From: Fragilaria radians
Taxonomy: Eukaryota > Bacillariophyta > Fragilariophyceae > Fragilariales > Fragilariaceae
Reading direction: 5' to 3'
Assembly: GCA_900642245.1 (NCBI GenBank)
Contig: CAAAJI010000056.1
Location: 182,109 to 234,325 of the forward strand
DNA length: 52,217 bases
Part shown: piece after piece, positions 10,615 through 19,324 of the stretch
How the letters are laid out: each line of letters opens with the position of its first letter
How positions within the stretch are numbered: position 1 is the first letter of the stretch
Position numbers and translations under genes: made by a program
Notes under the pieces: model-generated
Seen by the model: the letters and a program-made list of their open reading frames with translations, nothing else
What the model was told of the DNA's origin: nothing
Database searches by the model: none

Positions 10615-11900
10615 TTGATCGGTTACTAAAAGAATCCTTGACGAATCTTCTACAATATAAGGATCTCTTTGATGTTGTCGTATGAAATTTTAAAAACACC
10701 TTTCGAAGGAGTGACACAATCAAAATATTCAGCCTTTGTGTATAATTTAGTCGGTCAGTCGTTCGCTCTTCGTTACTTTCCTTCCTATGTTGCCTTGACT
10801 TGTTCGATCGTTGCAACTTTCAAAATGAAATTGTGTCCGACAAAAAGAGAAATCGTTTTTTGTAGATTAATCCTTCTCACGACAAAAGGTATGTCAATCG
10901 AATATAGTCCCTGATGATTGCACCTTTCCGTCAGAAGACAATAATCTTGATTGAGAAGTGTCGACGGATCAAGATTATTTCGTTTCGAATAGGTAGTATG
11001 ATTCGTAAGTAGCGAACTTTCGACTACGCGAAATTCAAATCCCGACTCAAAGATGTCGTTGGAAGTGGGAAATCAATTCAAGTTATATAAACAATTTTCA
11101 TCATCATATATACTTAAATTGATTTCCCCCAATGTCAAGTAGACTTTTCTAGCCGGTCCGTACACCATTCAAGTGGAGACATCACCTGACCGTTTCTCTT
11201 GATATTAGCACCCTACTGCGACGGTTGGATGAAGTTTAACCGTCACGTGGGGTTGGTGAAAAGAGTTTATTTGTCACGTTATGGTATAAACTTTAGTCGT
11301 CTTTTCTCTCCCTTTAATGCTCTATTTCTTGTGCATCTAGCTCTAAGAAATTAAACCAAGCCTGCTTTTACAATTTACTAGAAAGTAGTATTGCATCCAA
11401 GTTATAATCCACGCCCTCATTAGGGACTTCTGAACTAAAGAAGGTGATTGGTAATGAGTTTATACTCAATATTTCTACAACTAGTACAAAAAGATCAGTC
11501 AAGTCCTTAGCCCTTGAGACTTGTCACTGGTATGGCTCAGTAAGTGACACAAGGCATTCCGTTCATGGTAAAGGCATGGGCAATTACATGTACTCCTCTG
11601 GGCAACCATTCCTAAGTCATTAGGGTCAGGAGCATTTCCATCAGGGTTGTCAGGGTCTAGATGATTAGAAGTAAAATGATGAAATTTGAATAGGAAAACA
11701 CCGTATCGCATGTGGAAATATATATTGAAAAAGTTCATTATTTTTTGTTCATATTTCTATCTACACTAGATTGTAACTCAAAATTGTGATAGGAACATGT
11801 ATTCATCTCATGTTACTCGATTGCATAGAGAACCATTATATTCGTTCCGAAAAATGTACGACTTCAAAAGATGACGTGTAGTTCCATGTTTACAATAAAA
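10615..11900. other. Intergenic region upstream of the formin gene
   Basis: Contains the formin promoter region and the 3' flank of the glycosidase gene. The formin frame has no extra ATG before its in-frame stop near 10690. A small hairpin and a CACGTG box sit at 11220-11249. A minus-strand frame of 79 codons at 11499-11738 has no recognisable features and no supporting context, so I do not call it a gene. Confidence 0.5.
11220..11249. promoter_or_regulatory. Short hairpin abutting a CACGTG (G-box-like) site
   Basis: GACGGTT (11220-11226) and AACCGTC (11238-11244) form a perfect 7-bp inverted repeat with an 11-base loop. CACGTG, the palindromic bHLH/bZIP core, begins on the last base of the stem (11244-11249). 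It lies about 600 bases upstream of the formin ATG. A regulatory role is inference. Confidence 0.3.
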
Positions 11901-13811
11901 TCATGGTATCCGATTTCGCTTCGGTCGTCTTTGATTGGGATTCTTTAACTTTTTTCGTGTTTGAAATTGAAGTGATTTCATGGCAGTTGTTGGTCCATCA
12001 CAAGCGTTGCAGGTTTCCGGACAAGTTTGATCGTAGGCAACATTTCCAGGGAAGCAGACAACTTTTTGTATATGTGGACGTAGACTGAGCCATAAACAAT
12101 TGCGAGATATTCCCTTGTATGTAAACTTTGCCTTCGTATCGAAGCATGTGTCTTGACATTTTCCACAAGTTTCTTCACAGACGTGGTATCCAGTCTCGTT
12201 AGCGCGACAGTATATGGCTTGTTCGGTTGGACGAGCTGCCAACCAAATGCAAGTTTTATCACCCCAATCTCGAGTGGGGAAAGAACCAAAGAGGCTGTCA
12301 TCACATCGATCCGGAGTTGGATCAATCCATGCTGGAGGCAAAATGCTAGGCGCTTGGGATGGAACCACTGCAATCATAGGCATAGTAGTCGACAATGACG
12401 GTGATGCGGTAGAAAAGGGAACGACTAGTGAAGGACTTGCGGTACCAAGAGTTGGCTGTGGAGATGGTTGAGTTGTTGTGAAGGAAGGAGCCATTGTCAG
12501 TTGTTGCGTAGGCTCTGATGTCGGAATGAGCGTTGGTACTTCTGTCGGCTTTTGAGTTGTAGGTAATGGTGTAGGCTTTCGAGTTGTTGGTAATGGTGTA
12601 GGTTTTCGAGTTGTGGGCAATGGTGTTGGCTTTCGAGTTGTGGGTAAAGGTGTCGGTAATCTTGAAGGAGGTAATGTTGGAACTGGAGATGGCTTTCCAG
12701 ATGTGGGTCGAGGAGACGGCGCAAAGGAAACACCTGTTGTCACGGCACGTAAAGAATCCAAATAAAGGGTGCCGTAGCCGTCATATTCGAGTCCCAAAGT
12801 ATATTCGTAGGGTTCTTTTGTCAACACTCCTTGAACAGGCTCAATCTGAGTGTCTTCATGCCATTCATTGAAACTTGTAACAATAATGAGATTATCAGCA
12901 TTGGGATCTACCTGCTTCATGGCATGCCTTATAGAGGCTTGAAATAGAGTACCAAATTCACTGTCTGCCGTAAGTTTACGCGAAAGAGGTTCGTGATTGA
13001 CTTCTAGTCGGACGCCACGATCATTGAAGCCTGGTGATATTCCTGGCATAAAGTGACAACCCTGCTGCGCTGCACGTGCCTTCCAATCCGCTTGCTGTTT
13101 ATAAAAGGCTTCCAAGCGGGTTGCACCAACGTAGAATCGTCCTAGTCCTCCGTAGACGTCGTAATTGGTAATAGCATTGAGATAAGAAAAGTACGGTGCC
13201 GCAGCCTTTGGTGCATTTCCAAACGCGTGATCGCCAACCAGATACAGGTCTACTCCTTTATCCCTCGCTGCTGTCCTCATCAATAAGACTGTTTCGGCCA
13301 AAACTCCGAGTCTTTCTAATACTCGAGTAAGGTAAACGACCAGGACCGGTTTATCTGAAATTCGATAATAATTTGAGTGATTCAAATAATTATCACAGAT
13401 ATAATTAATATCTGACACGACATTCACAAGTGTAGTATTCCTGTTGGTGTTAAGACGATTCACTGTCTCATAAAAGACTGCAAATTTGAGATCGCTACCA
13501 GATATGGTAGGCAGGACCGACGATAGCAACGTTGAATCAGTCTGACTCTTTGGTCCGAACCAACTGGTTATCCATACATCAATGTTCGCTTGTTCACTCC
13601 AAGCCATATGCTGTCTGATGACCTTAGGATCTCGATCGTCATATTCACCTAAAGTCGGAGTTTGCTTGAGGATTTTACGAACATAGCCCTGCCGATTGTG
13701 AAAGTTATTACTATGCCAAGGATAGTAATAAGCTGCAACCTTGACATTACTTTGGGCATGAACAAATGTTATCGCCCCAAGAAGAATGAAGTAAGTGAGA
13801 TGAATATTCAT
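11901..13811 (-). CDS. Secreted GH99-like glycoside hydrolase with PT linker and two six-Cys modules
   Basis: 636 residues from ATG 13811. The frame can be extended 8 codons to a TTG, but the ATG version begins with a classic signal peptide (MNIHLTYFILLGAITFVHAQ). The catalytic domain, about 25-355, starts with VKVAAYYYPWH and carries WITSWFGP and VTSFNEWHEDTQIEPV, the hallmark of GH99 endo-alpha-mannosidase/mannanase-type enzymes. The two glutamates of NEWHE match the catalytic pair of that family. A Ser/Thr/Pro linker follows, with about four copies of a 9-residue PTPLPTTRK unit. Then come two six-cysteine modules (CDDSLFG...CGKC and CFDTKAK...CNAC) resembling the ShKT-like modules common in diatom secreted proteins, and a basic tail. 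Likely role: extracellular or secretory-pathway cleavage of mannose-type glycans; the exact substrate is unknown. Confidence 0.85.
   Translation of the reverse strand: MNIHLTYFILLGAITFVHAQSNVKVAAYYYPWHSNNFHNRQGYVRKILKQTPTLGEYDDRDPKVIRQHMAWSEQANIDVWITSWFGPKSQTDSTLLSSVLPTISGSDLKFAVFYETVNRLNTNRNTTLVNVVSDINYICDNYLNHSNYYRISDKPVLVVYLTRVLERLGVLAETVLLMRTAARDKGVDLYLVGDHAFGNAPKAAAPYFSYLNAITNYDVYGGLGRFYVGATRLEAFYKQQADWKARAAQQGCHFMPGISPGFNDRGVRLEVNHEPLSRKLTADSEFGTLFQASIRHAMKQVDPNADNLIIVTSFNEWHEDTQIEPVQGVLTKEPYEYTLGLEYDGYGTLYLDSLRAVTTGVSFAPSPRPTSGKPSPVPTLPPSRLPTPLPTTRKPTPLPTTRKPTPLPTTRKPTPLPTTQKPTEVPTLIPTSEPTQQLTMAPSFTTTQPSPQPTLGTASPSLVVPFSTASPSLSTTMPMIAVVPSQAPSILPPAWIDPTPDRCDDSLFGSFPTRDWGDKTCIWLAARPTEQAIYCRANETGYHVCEETCGKCQDTCFDTKAKFTYKGISRNCLWLSLRPHIQKVVCFPGNVAYDQTCPETCNACDGPTTAMKSLQFQTRKKLKNPNQRRPKRNRIP
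12545..12660 (-). repeat. 27-nt coding repeats (PTPLPTTRK linker)
   Basis: Inside the glycosidase linker a 27-base unit encoding PTPLPTTRK is repeated about four times with few changes (the last copy reads TTQKPTEVP). In-frame units of this size commonly vary in number by slippage, which would change the distance between the enzyme and its Cys-rich modules without breaking the frame. Confidence 0.75.
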
Positions 13812-14869
13812 TTCTTGGATAATCAAAACTTCCAATATCGAATTTATGGCAAAGCACTAGCATTCTTCTTAACGTTTCAGGCAAAGTATTCGTACCAAAC
13901 GTTGTGACCTTTTTCTCTTGAACGAATTAGAATTTGTAGCGACGAATTTGTGAAGCGAATTTACTTAAGAAATGTGTGATTTATTTCGTCGACAATTACG
14001 GGGTAAGTGCTAGGACATTAGGAACAAGTTTGCAGTGAACACGATTCAATCGACAAATAAAGAATTGTAAATTTTGTGCAAACCATTAACAATGCTAGAA
14101 ATTTTCGTAATACTCCGTTTTGTCCGTCACTTTCAATCCGTATACACATCAAAACCCAAACGAAGGAATTCTTCGTAAGTGTTTCTATGTTTGGTTTCTG
14201 AAGGAAAAATCTGATAAAGGTGTTATTAAATTTTCAATTTCATGTGATTGATGATTCAGAACTCCCCTGCTATATCGAAAAATCAATATATATATGTTGG
14301 TACGAAGAGGTTTTGCCTTCTTAGTTTGTGAACAAAATGCTCACACAAAACACACATGAAATCAAAACATATCAAAGCAGGACAACAAGGTTTCACTTTG
14401 AAAAGAAATCATACTAATCATCATTCAGAACATTATTGGAATATTTTTTGAAATTTGAAAGTAGTGGGAAAATATCTTTGCTGAAGACAATCCCTTATAT
14501 TTAAGAACTCAATGTAGAATAAATATTAAGAATGTTTAATTTGCACTCAAAGAAACCATACCCAATTTTGTCCTTGCCTTGTTCCTAGGTCAGTGGAATT
14601 TCTTTCCTGACTGAGATATTGCTTGATTTTGCAAAAATTGTAGCTTACATAGCAGTTTACCCTTCTTTATGCTGCAATTTCCAGTATAGCCACAGTTTAG
14701 CACCTCCTCAAGCCTCGCTGATTTCATTTCCCAAAGATTGAAGCCATGATGAAATTTATGGAAGGCTTTGATTGTTCTAATGCAATTATTGATCTACTTG
14801 CGGTTTGAGTCATAAAAAATTGCTCAAAGGCTATAAAATGTGTCTTTGTCATGAAAGTATATTTTAATC
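13812..14869. other. Intergenic, upstream of the GH99 gene
   Basis: AT-rich; no frame, RNA gene or repeat that I can support. It should contain the GH99 promoter. Confidence 0.45.
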
Positions 14870-14991
14870 AGTCTACATTTGGTGTTAAACTTGTCAAGTC
14901 CTTGAAGTAGATTTAGTGCCAATGAAATTAATAAGTCTACATTTGGTGTTAAACTTGTCAAGTCCTTGAAGTAAATTTAGTGCCAATGAAA
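14870..14991. repeat. 64-bp near-perfect tandem duplication
   Basis: A unit starting AGTCTACATTTGGTGTTAAA occurs at 14870 and again at 14934, differing at about one base over the first 58. Non-coding on both strands. Confidence 0.9.
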
Positions 14992-15313
14992 CATAATTTA
15001 ATTCAAAAGTCGTAAATCATCAGACTATTTGATAAGATCTACTTCAGGTATGTGAGTACTTGCAAAAAGTAGGAGTTAAGGATTCACTCTAAAATAACAG
15101 ACTATGGAGCGTGCTTGATTGAATGTTAGGAACTTTTCACTCTATGGAAAATAAGAGCATTTCAAAAGAAGGTTACCAACACCCCTTTGCAATGATCAAT
15201 CTGGTCATTGGCAGATTTAAAATGGTTCTGAGCAATACTCACCAAATGTTTACCATTTTGTTCTTGTACCTCAGGCACTTCTTATTGATTTAACAAAGGA
15301 AAAATAATGTATA
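14992..15313. other. Intergenic, no gene seen
   Basis: AT-rich spacer between the 64-bp tandem duplication and the left target-site copy of the Gypsy element. Nothing recognisable. Confidence 0.45.
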
Positions 15314-15318
15314 AGGAC

Positions 15319-15929
15319 TGCTCTATGTTAGACTATAGAAAGTACACAATGAAAAATTATAACCTATTTTAGATTACATATATTCTCTAGTCTTGTGTAG
15401 TCTTAGAACTTCTCTCAGAGATAACTTCATAACCCTTCTCAAGAGATGTTCGTGAACTCTCGTGAAGAATTAGATCTTGCTCTAAAGCTTCTTCCAAATT
15501 GTTTAGACAAGTCTCTTCAACTTGTTCATAAGGACAAGTTGGTGGTCAATAAAGATAAGTTTGTTTAGCCTTTAGACTATTTTGTTATTAGAGAGCTAAC
15601 TCTCTAATTATCTCTTTATATAGATCATTATTATAGTTGTCCTAGATTGGATACAGTGTTAGATTGTATAATGATACTTTCCATTTATAAAAAATATTTA
15701 ATCTTCACTAAGTTTATCTAGTGAATCATTTATCATAGTTAACTTGTGGTAGGTAAGAAATAGGATAGTTTACTTGTAACCACCCATTGCTAGATGAGTA
15801 GTAAATATGACTCCTTATACCAGTACATACACACATCTCCTAGTTTCATATTTTATTATTAAACTGTTATTGTTTACAACCTATTGTGTTTAGGGATTCA
15901 CTTCTTGATCCTTCAGCCAAGGTAGGTCA
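15319..15929 (-). repeat. 3' LTR of the Gypsy element
   Basis: Bounded by TG at 15319 and CA at 15929 and preceded by target-site copy AGGAC. Its last 60 bases on the plus strand (about 15870-15929) match 17981-18040 with a few differences, which identifies both as LTR. A short plus-strand frame inside (MFVNSREELDL...) has no support as a gene. Confidence 0.8.
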
Positions 15930-16049
15930 TTCGCTCCCAAGATAATACTTAACCTCAGGTTGCCTGCAATGGACAGATTTGACGGATATTCACTCTCTCT
16001 GATACAATTCCTTTTTGAATTTGCATTGTTCCAATTTTATAAACTTTTT

Positions 16050-17965
16050 CTACTGAGTATGGTCCCGTACGAGGTGTTGATAGTTTTCGGAGAATTTTGT
16101 GTGCCTGATCTCCATCCTTATATTCACAAGGAATTTGACTCTTTTTTCTTTGTTATTAGACTTGTTAATTAAGTCTTTTTTTCGTTTCTGAATTTGATTC
16201 CAATTACCTTTAAATGCAATATTGTGAATCATGTCTCTGCCAAACACTACCTGACACGGTGTAGCCTGTAGTGTTGCATGATAGGTGCTTCTAATAGCCC
16301 ATGCAGTAGATTGGAGAAAGTAATCAAAAGGATTATCTTCCTCTAAATTTTCCTTCTCTAAGTCAAATGATCTGAGCATATCCTTTACCATTCTGTGGAT
16401 TTGCGCAATAATTGAATTTGTTTGAGGATTATGACCTGTTGGTGGTTTGGCAATAATGCCATAATTGTTACACATTTGTTTGAACTCACATTTGAATTTG
16501 CCCCAATTGTCAAAGACAATAAATTGAGGATGGGGATAGCAAGCCAAACAGGTGTTATGAAACAAATCCTGGATGGAAGCAGCTGGTGTTTTTGTGGCTT
16601 CAACAATCTCAAACCATCCTTTGGCTGGATCTAAAATAGTGAGTGCAAGCAGAGAGTGTGGCTTGAGCGGTGTCTTGATAGTAAACGGACCTACTAGATC
16701 TACACAAACCATGATTCAGGGGTCAGATTCTGCTATCTTAAGAGGTAATAATCCATTTTTCTTACGCTCCCGTTTGTCCTTTGACAAACTGGACAAGTGG
16801 AACATAAACGTTCAACATGTTGTGTGAGGCCAGGCCATGTCATAATGTTCCTGGTTGTCTTCTCAGTCCATGTCTGTCCTGTATGAAGTAAGTATTCATG
16901 ATACCAGGAGAGCACTTTTTGTCTCAAGGACTGAGGAATGTATAAATTTTCTTTAAAACTCAGAACGTCATATCCTTCAATGTTTTGCATAGAGTAATGA
17001 GGTTGTGATACTCCTTTTTCTCTGAGACAGGGACTTTTATCTGCTCTTTGAATATCAAGGCAGTGTGCATTGGGAAGTTGATATTACTGTGTTCTGATTC
17101 TGAGAGAAGTGTAAGTGCTTCCTCTTGTGGAATCTTCAGCTCATCCATGTCTAAGCGGGATAAGGCATCTGCTACAAGATTTTTTTTCCTGGGAGGTATT
17201 CAAATGTTACCCCATATTCTTCCAGGAGTAAAGGCCAGCATCAAGCACAGTCTGATGATTTTAAGCCATTAAAGGTATTATTCTTATGGTCTGTATTGAC
17301 TATAATTGGATAACTTAACAGGATATTCTTGTATTCTTTGCAGGGTTCCATAGTAGATAAACAACTCACGTTCAGTGGTGGTGTATCTTCTTTGGGCTGA
17401 ATAAAGCTTTCTTGAATCAAAGGCTATAGGCTTATTATCCTGCATAATTACTGCACCTAGCTGATGATCTGAAGCATCTGTGTAGATGTGGAATGGTTTA
17501 TCAAAATCTGGGTAAGTTAAAAGTACCTCAGTTTCAATCATTTTGAAAAACATCAGGAGCAATCATGATCCCCATGGGTAATCCTTTATATTTATACTTT
17601 CCCCCAGGGAAAAAAATTGTACATAGCTCTTGGGCATCAGCATCTAATTTAATGTGACAGTATCCCATATTTAAGTCTGATGCTGTTGCAAAGGTGAATC
17701 CTACCATGGAACGGATCATGTCTCCAATCTGTGGTATTTGAAATGGATGATGTTTGAATAAAGAGTTGAGTTTTCTGAAATCAGAAATCACTCTTAGTGT
17801 TCCATTTTTCTTGCCTATTGCAAATGTTGGTGATGCCCATTCAGAAGAGTAATCTTCTTCTAGGACTCCAATGTATAATTGCTGCTGCACTGGTCTATGG
17901 ACCATATATGGGCGTGCATGTAGGGATTGACTCCCTTGTCTGCTAAATGTAGACTTATGGGATCC
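16050..17965 (-). pseudogene. Gypsy Pol remnant: RT, RNase H, integrase
   Basis: Read on the minus strand from 17965. RT part 17534-17905 with SEWASPTFAIGKKNG, RVISDFRKLNSL and ATASDLNMGYCHIKL. RNase H 17284-17562 with FHIYTDASDHQLGAVIM and TTTERELFIYY. A linker at 16960-17148. Integrase zinc finger 16733-16990 (CSTCPVCQRTNGSV). Integrase core 16050-16712 (VDLVGPFTIKTPL, FIVFDNWGKF, PQTNSIIAQIHRMVKDML). The frames are offset from one another. The RT lacks its YxDD box and thumb: the palm sequence ending APDVFQ jumps to the RNase H connection (MIETEVLLTYPDF). The core Glu position is Ala/Gln-like (SIIAQIHR where SIIERIHR is usual). It cannot be active. Confidence 0.85.
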
Positions 17966-17980
17966 ATTTTAATTCTCCTA

Positions 17981-18040
17981 ATTGTTTACAACCTATTGTG
18001 TTCGAGATTCAATTCTTGATCCTCCAGCCAAGGTAGGTCA
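17981..18040 (-). repeat. Truncated 5' LTR of the Gypsy element (60 bp)
   Basis: ATTGTTTACAACCTATTGTG onward matches 15869-15929. It ends CA followed by AGGAC, the second copy of the target-site duplication. Only the outermost 60 bp of the LTR remain. Confidence 0.8.
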
Positions 18041-18045
18041 AGGAC

Positions 18046-19298
18046 ATCATTTTCTACACATGAGCCCATGACCAGGGATTTTAATGACAATGATGAATAT
18101 TTTTTCATCAACCAAAATGAGTGTAGCGCTCTCCTGGATAAGCTCAACAATTTTGTCACGGTTACCGTGATTGAAATGATTCAAATCCTGTTGTTCTCCA
18201 AATTTGAATGCAATATCCAGCAACAATAGAAATGTCAATGGACTTTAAATCATTTTTGGCGCGCTTTGATCGCACTATTTGTTCAGCTACATATCGATCA
18301 AAATACAGTGATGATAAAAGTTGCTAGATTAATGGGTTTCCCCCCTGCTTTAAATATATACTGTTCGGTAAGCTGCAAAGATAATTGAGATGAACCAGGC
18401 CAATTCTTCCTAACAATAGAATGCATGCAAGTCAGCTTCCTAGTTTTTTCGACACTTCATTTTTGGCAAGGACAGATGCCTTGAGGAACAAATCACTTGA
18501 TTCATGCATTACTAGGCAACTTGAAAGATGGACAAGACCTTTGAGATCAATGTAATTGGCTGAGTTGTTAATACACAAAAAGATTGAGCGCATTGCGATA
18601 TATTAGTTGTGTAAAGTTTTAGGTTCACCTCAACAAACATCCAGATAGCATCAGCGATGGCAATTAAACTACCCTTGATGCCATGAGGAAACAAACAAAC
18701 GAATCTGGTAGAGTGAGTGTTCCAACAAAATTACAGGAATTGAAAGCGTTGGATCGTACCGTGATTCAACACGTCCTCTCAATATAGACCAAGAAATCTA
18801 TGTCTAAACCCCTTTTCCCTCATGATGACTCGATAGTGGCGAGGCATTCATAATCTTTCAAGGGGCATAATTTGTATCTTCCCCAACACACTTGTGATGA
18901 ATTTATGTATACAAATACAATATCGAAACGATACTTCTTCATCCTAAAAAATGATACAACGCTAGGATGTCATAAGCAATTTTGATGTCCCGACCTTGTA
19001 AAAGTCATTATTCTCGACACCCTGACATTCTATATTCAAATCTTGACTATACCATTCACTCTGTTTGTATTATCAAAAGATGTCCTGAGCTTCGAAGAAA
19101 AAAAATGAATAGCCCTGACAGAAGATAGAAAATAATTAAGCCCAAACAATTTTCCTGAACTCAGGAACACCACCTTCTTGTAACACACCTTGTACTTGTT
19201 ACAATGGTTAAGTACTCGGAGACTTTTTATTCGTATTCGGTAAAACCGTAATGACTGTGACTAGGGAGTCACTAAATTCTTTTGTTTCTTACATTTTC
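18046..19298. other. Intergenic between the Gypsy element and the RSKS-protein gene
   Basis: No convincing gene. The minus-strand frames of about 60 codons at 18047 and 18512 show no motifs. The right end is the presumed promoter of the plus-strand gene starting at 19325. Confidence 0.45.
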
Positions 19299-19319
19299 AT
19301 GGCAACAACGAAACAGTGA
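19299..19319 (+). promoter_or_regulatory. Minimal upstream ORF (six codons plus stop)
   Basis: ATG at 19299 reads MATTKQ and stops at TGA 19317-19319, five bases before the main ATG at 19325. With such short spacing, ribosomes would need leaky scanning or very local reinitiation to reach the main frame, so this could damp expression. It matters only if transcription starts upstream of 19299. Confidence 0.4.
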
Positions 19320-19324
19320 AATCC

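Larger units (their letters stand above)
15319..18040 (-). mobile_element. Ty3/gypsy retrotransposon, internally deleted, with target-site duplication
   Basis: Pol remnants on the minus strand are bounded by LTR sequence and a 5-bp direct repeat, AGGAC, at 15314-15318 and 18041-18045. On the plus strand the element begins TGCTCTATG and ends GGTAGGTCA, giving the expected TG...CA ends. The low-coordinate (3') LTR looks complete at 15319-15929, about 611 bp. The high-coordinate (5') LTR keeps only its first 60 bp (17981-18040), and the sequence then jumps straight into reverse transcriptase. Gag, protease and the rest of the 5' LTR are gone. A purine-rich stretch (GGGAGCGAA on the minus strand) directly before the 3' LTR could be the polypurine tract. 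Confidence 0.85.

Noticed and set aside
11499..11738. 79-codon minus-strand frame
   Set aside because: No motif, no paralogue in the window, low-complexity DPDNPDGNAPDPND core; cannot be separated from chance.
13812..13835. TTG start extending the GH99 protein by eight residues
   Set aside because: The ATG at 13811 begins a well-formed signal peptide, which the extension would spoil.
15459..15600. Plus-strand frame MFVNSREELDL... as a small gene
   Set aside because: About 40 codons, inside the Gypsy LTR defined by TG...CA ends and the target-site duplication.
19316..19324. GTG start for the RSKS protein
   Set aside because: Eukaryotic context; an ATG lies three codons downstream at 19325.
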